Assembly (NCBI RefSeq): GCF_001881565.1 | Contig: NZ_MPDJ01000002.1 | Location: 62,001-126,000 of the forward strand | From: Eisenbergiella tayi | GTDB lineage: Bacteria; Bacillota; Clostridia; Lachnospirales; Lachnospiraceae | DNA: 64,000 nucleotides | Direction of reading: 5' to 3' | Notes under the pieces: model-generated | Database searches by the model: none | The model's input: only the letters and a program-made list of their open reading frames with translations | Told to the model about the DNA's origin: nothing | Shown here: piece by piece, positions 63,948 to 64,000 of the stretch | How the letters are laid out: the number at the start of each line of letters is the position of its first letter | Position numbering within the stretch: position 1 is the first letter of the stretch | Translations under genes and position numbers: made by a program

Positions 63948-64000
63948 TGCATATCCTCCTACTTTTTCTGTTGAGCTCCCGGGCAGCTCCTGTATCTTTA

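Overview
The window looks like a chromosomal segment of a carbohydrate-specialised Firmicute, most probably a gut Lachnospiraceae. Base composition is moderate. The sequence shows repeated CUT1-type sugar import operons (lipoprotein binding protein plus two permeases, no ATPase), YesM/YesN-type two-component systems, AraC regulators, strong AGGAGG ribosome sites, several TTG/GTG starts and sigma-A promoters. No tRNA, rRNA, CRISPR array, transposase or phage gene was seen.

Region 1 (1-18.9 kb, all minus strand) is one long arabinan-type utilisation locus. In transcription order it runs: histidine kinase, response regulator, binding protein, two permeases, BNR/Asp-box glycosidase (GH93-like), second binding protein, type-B carboxylesterase, alpha/beta hydrolase, GH51 arabinofuranosidase, second type-B carboxylesterase, second histidine kinase, second response regulator (cut by the window edge). 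The kinase, regulator, binding protein and esterase are each present as paralogous pairs. The enzymes lack signal peptides, so short, probably esterified, arabinose-containing oligosaccharides would be imported and finished inside the cell.

Region 2 (19.1-23.3 kb) holds an alpha/beta hydrolase and a decaying locus. The GH2 gene has lost its acid/base Glu, carries two deletions and is frameshifted; the divergent AraC gene has lost its 5' end. Region 3 (23.4-32.5 kb) is a second sugar operon: two permeases, binding protein, TIM-barrel hydrolase candidate, membrane-bound AraC sensor, GH31 enzyme. Region 4 (32.7-39.4 kb) has an acetyltransferase, a redox operon (iron alcohol dehydrogenase, C_GCAxxG_C_C protein, rhodanese lipoprotein), a MATE exporter with a divergent AraC regulator, and a LysE exporter with a divergent XRE-cupin regulator. 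The dehydrogenase and MATE promoters share a 42-bp box at identical spacing to the -10, suggesting one regulon. Degraded gene remnants lie between them.

Region 5 (40.2-45.2 kb) is an arsenic-type operon (ArsR, ArsP-like permease, thioredoxin-like protein, ArsC) between a shrunken copy of an ABC-F gene tail and the intact ABC-F gene. That gene has an attenuator leader with a promoter, two short upstream reading frames and an intrinsic terminator. Region 6 (45.4-47.3 kb) holds small miscellaneous genes. Region 7 (47.3-57 kb) is a c-di-GMP signalling operon: diguanylate cyclase, REC-GGDEF-EAL protein with a degenerate GGDEF, and two hybrid kinases, one with two periplasmic-type binding domains. 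Region 8 (57-64 kb) is a third sugar importer with its own YesM/YesN pair.

All family calls come from motifs and recalled family features; no database search was run.
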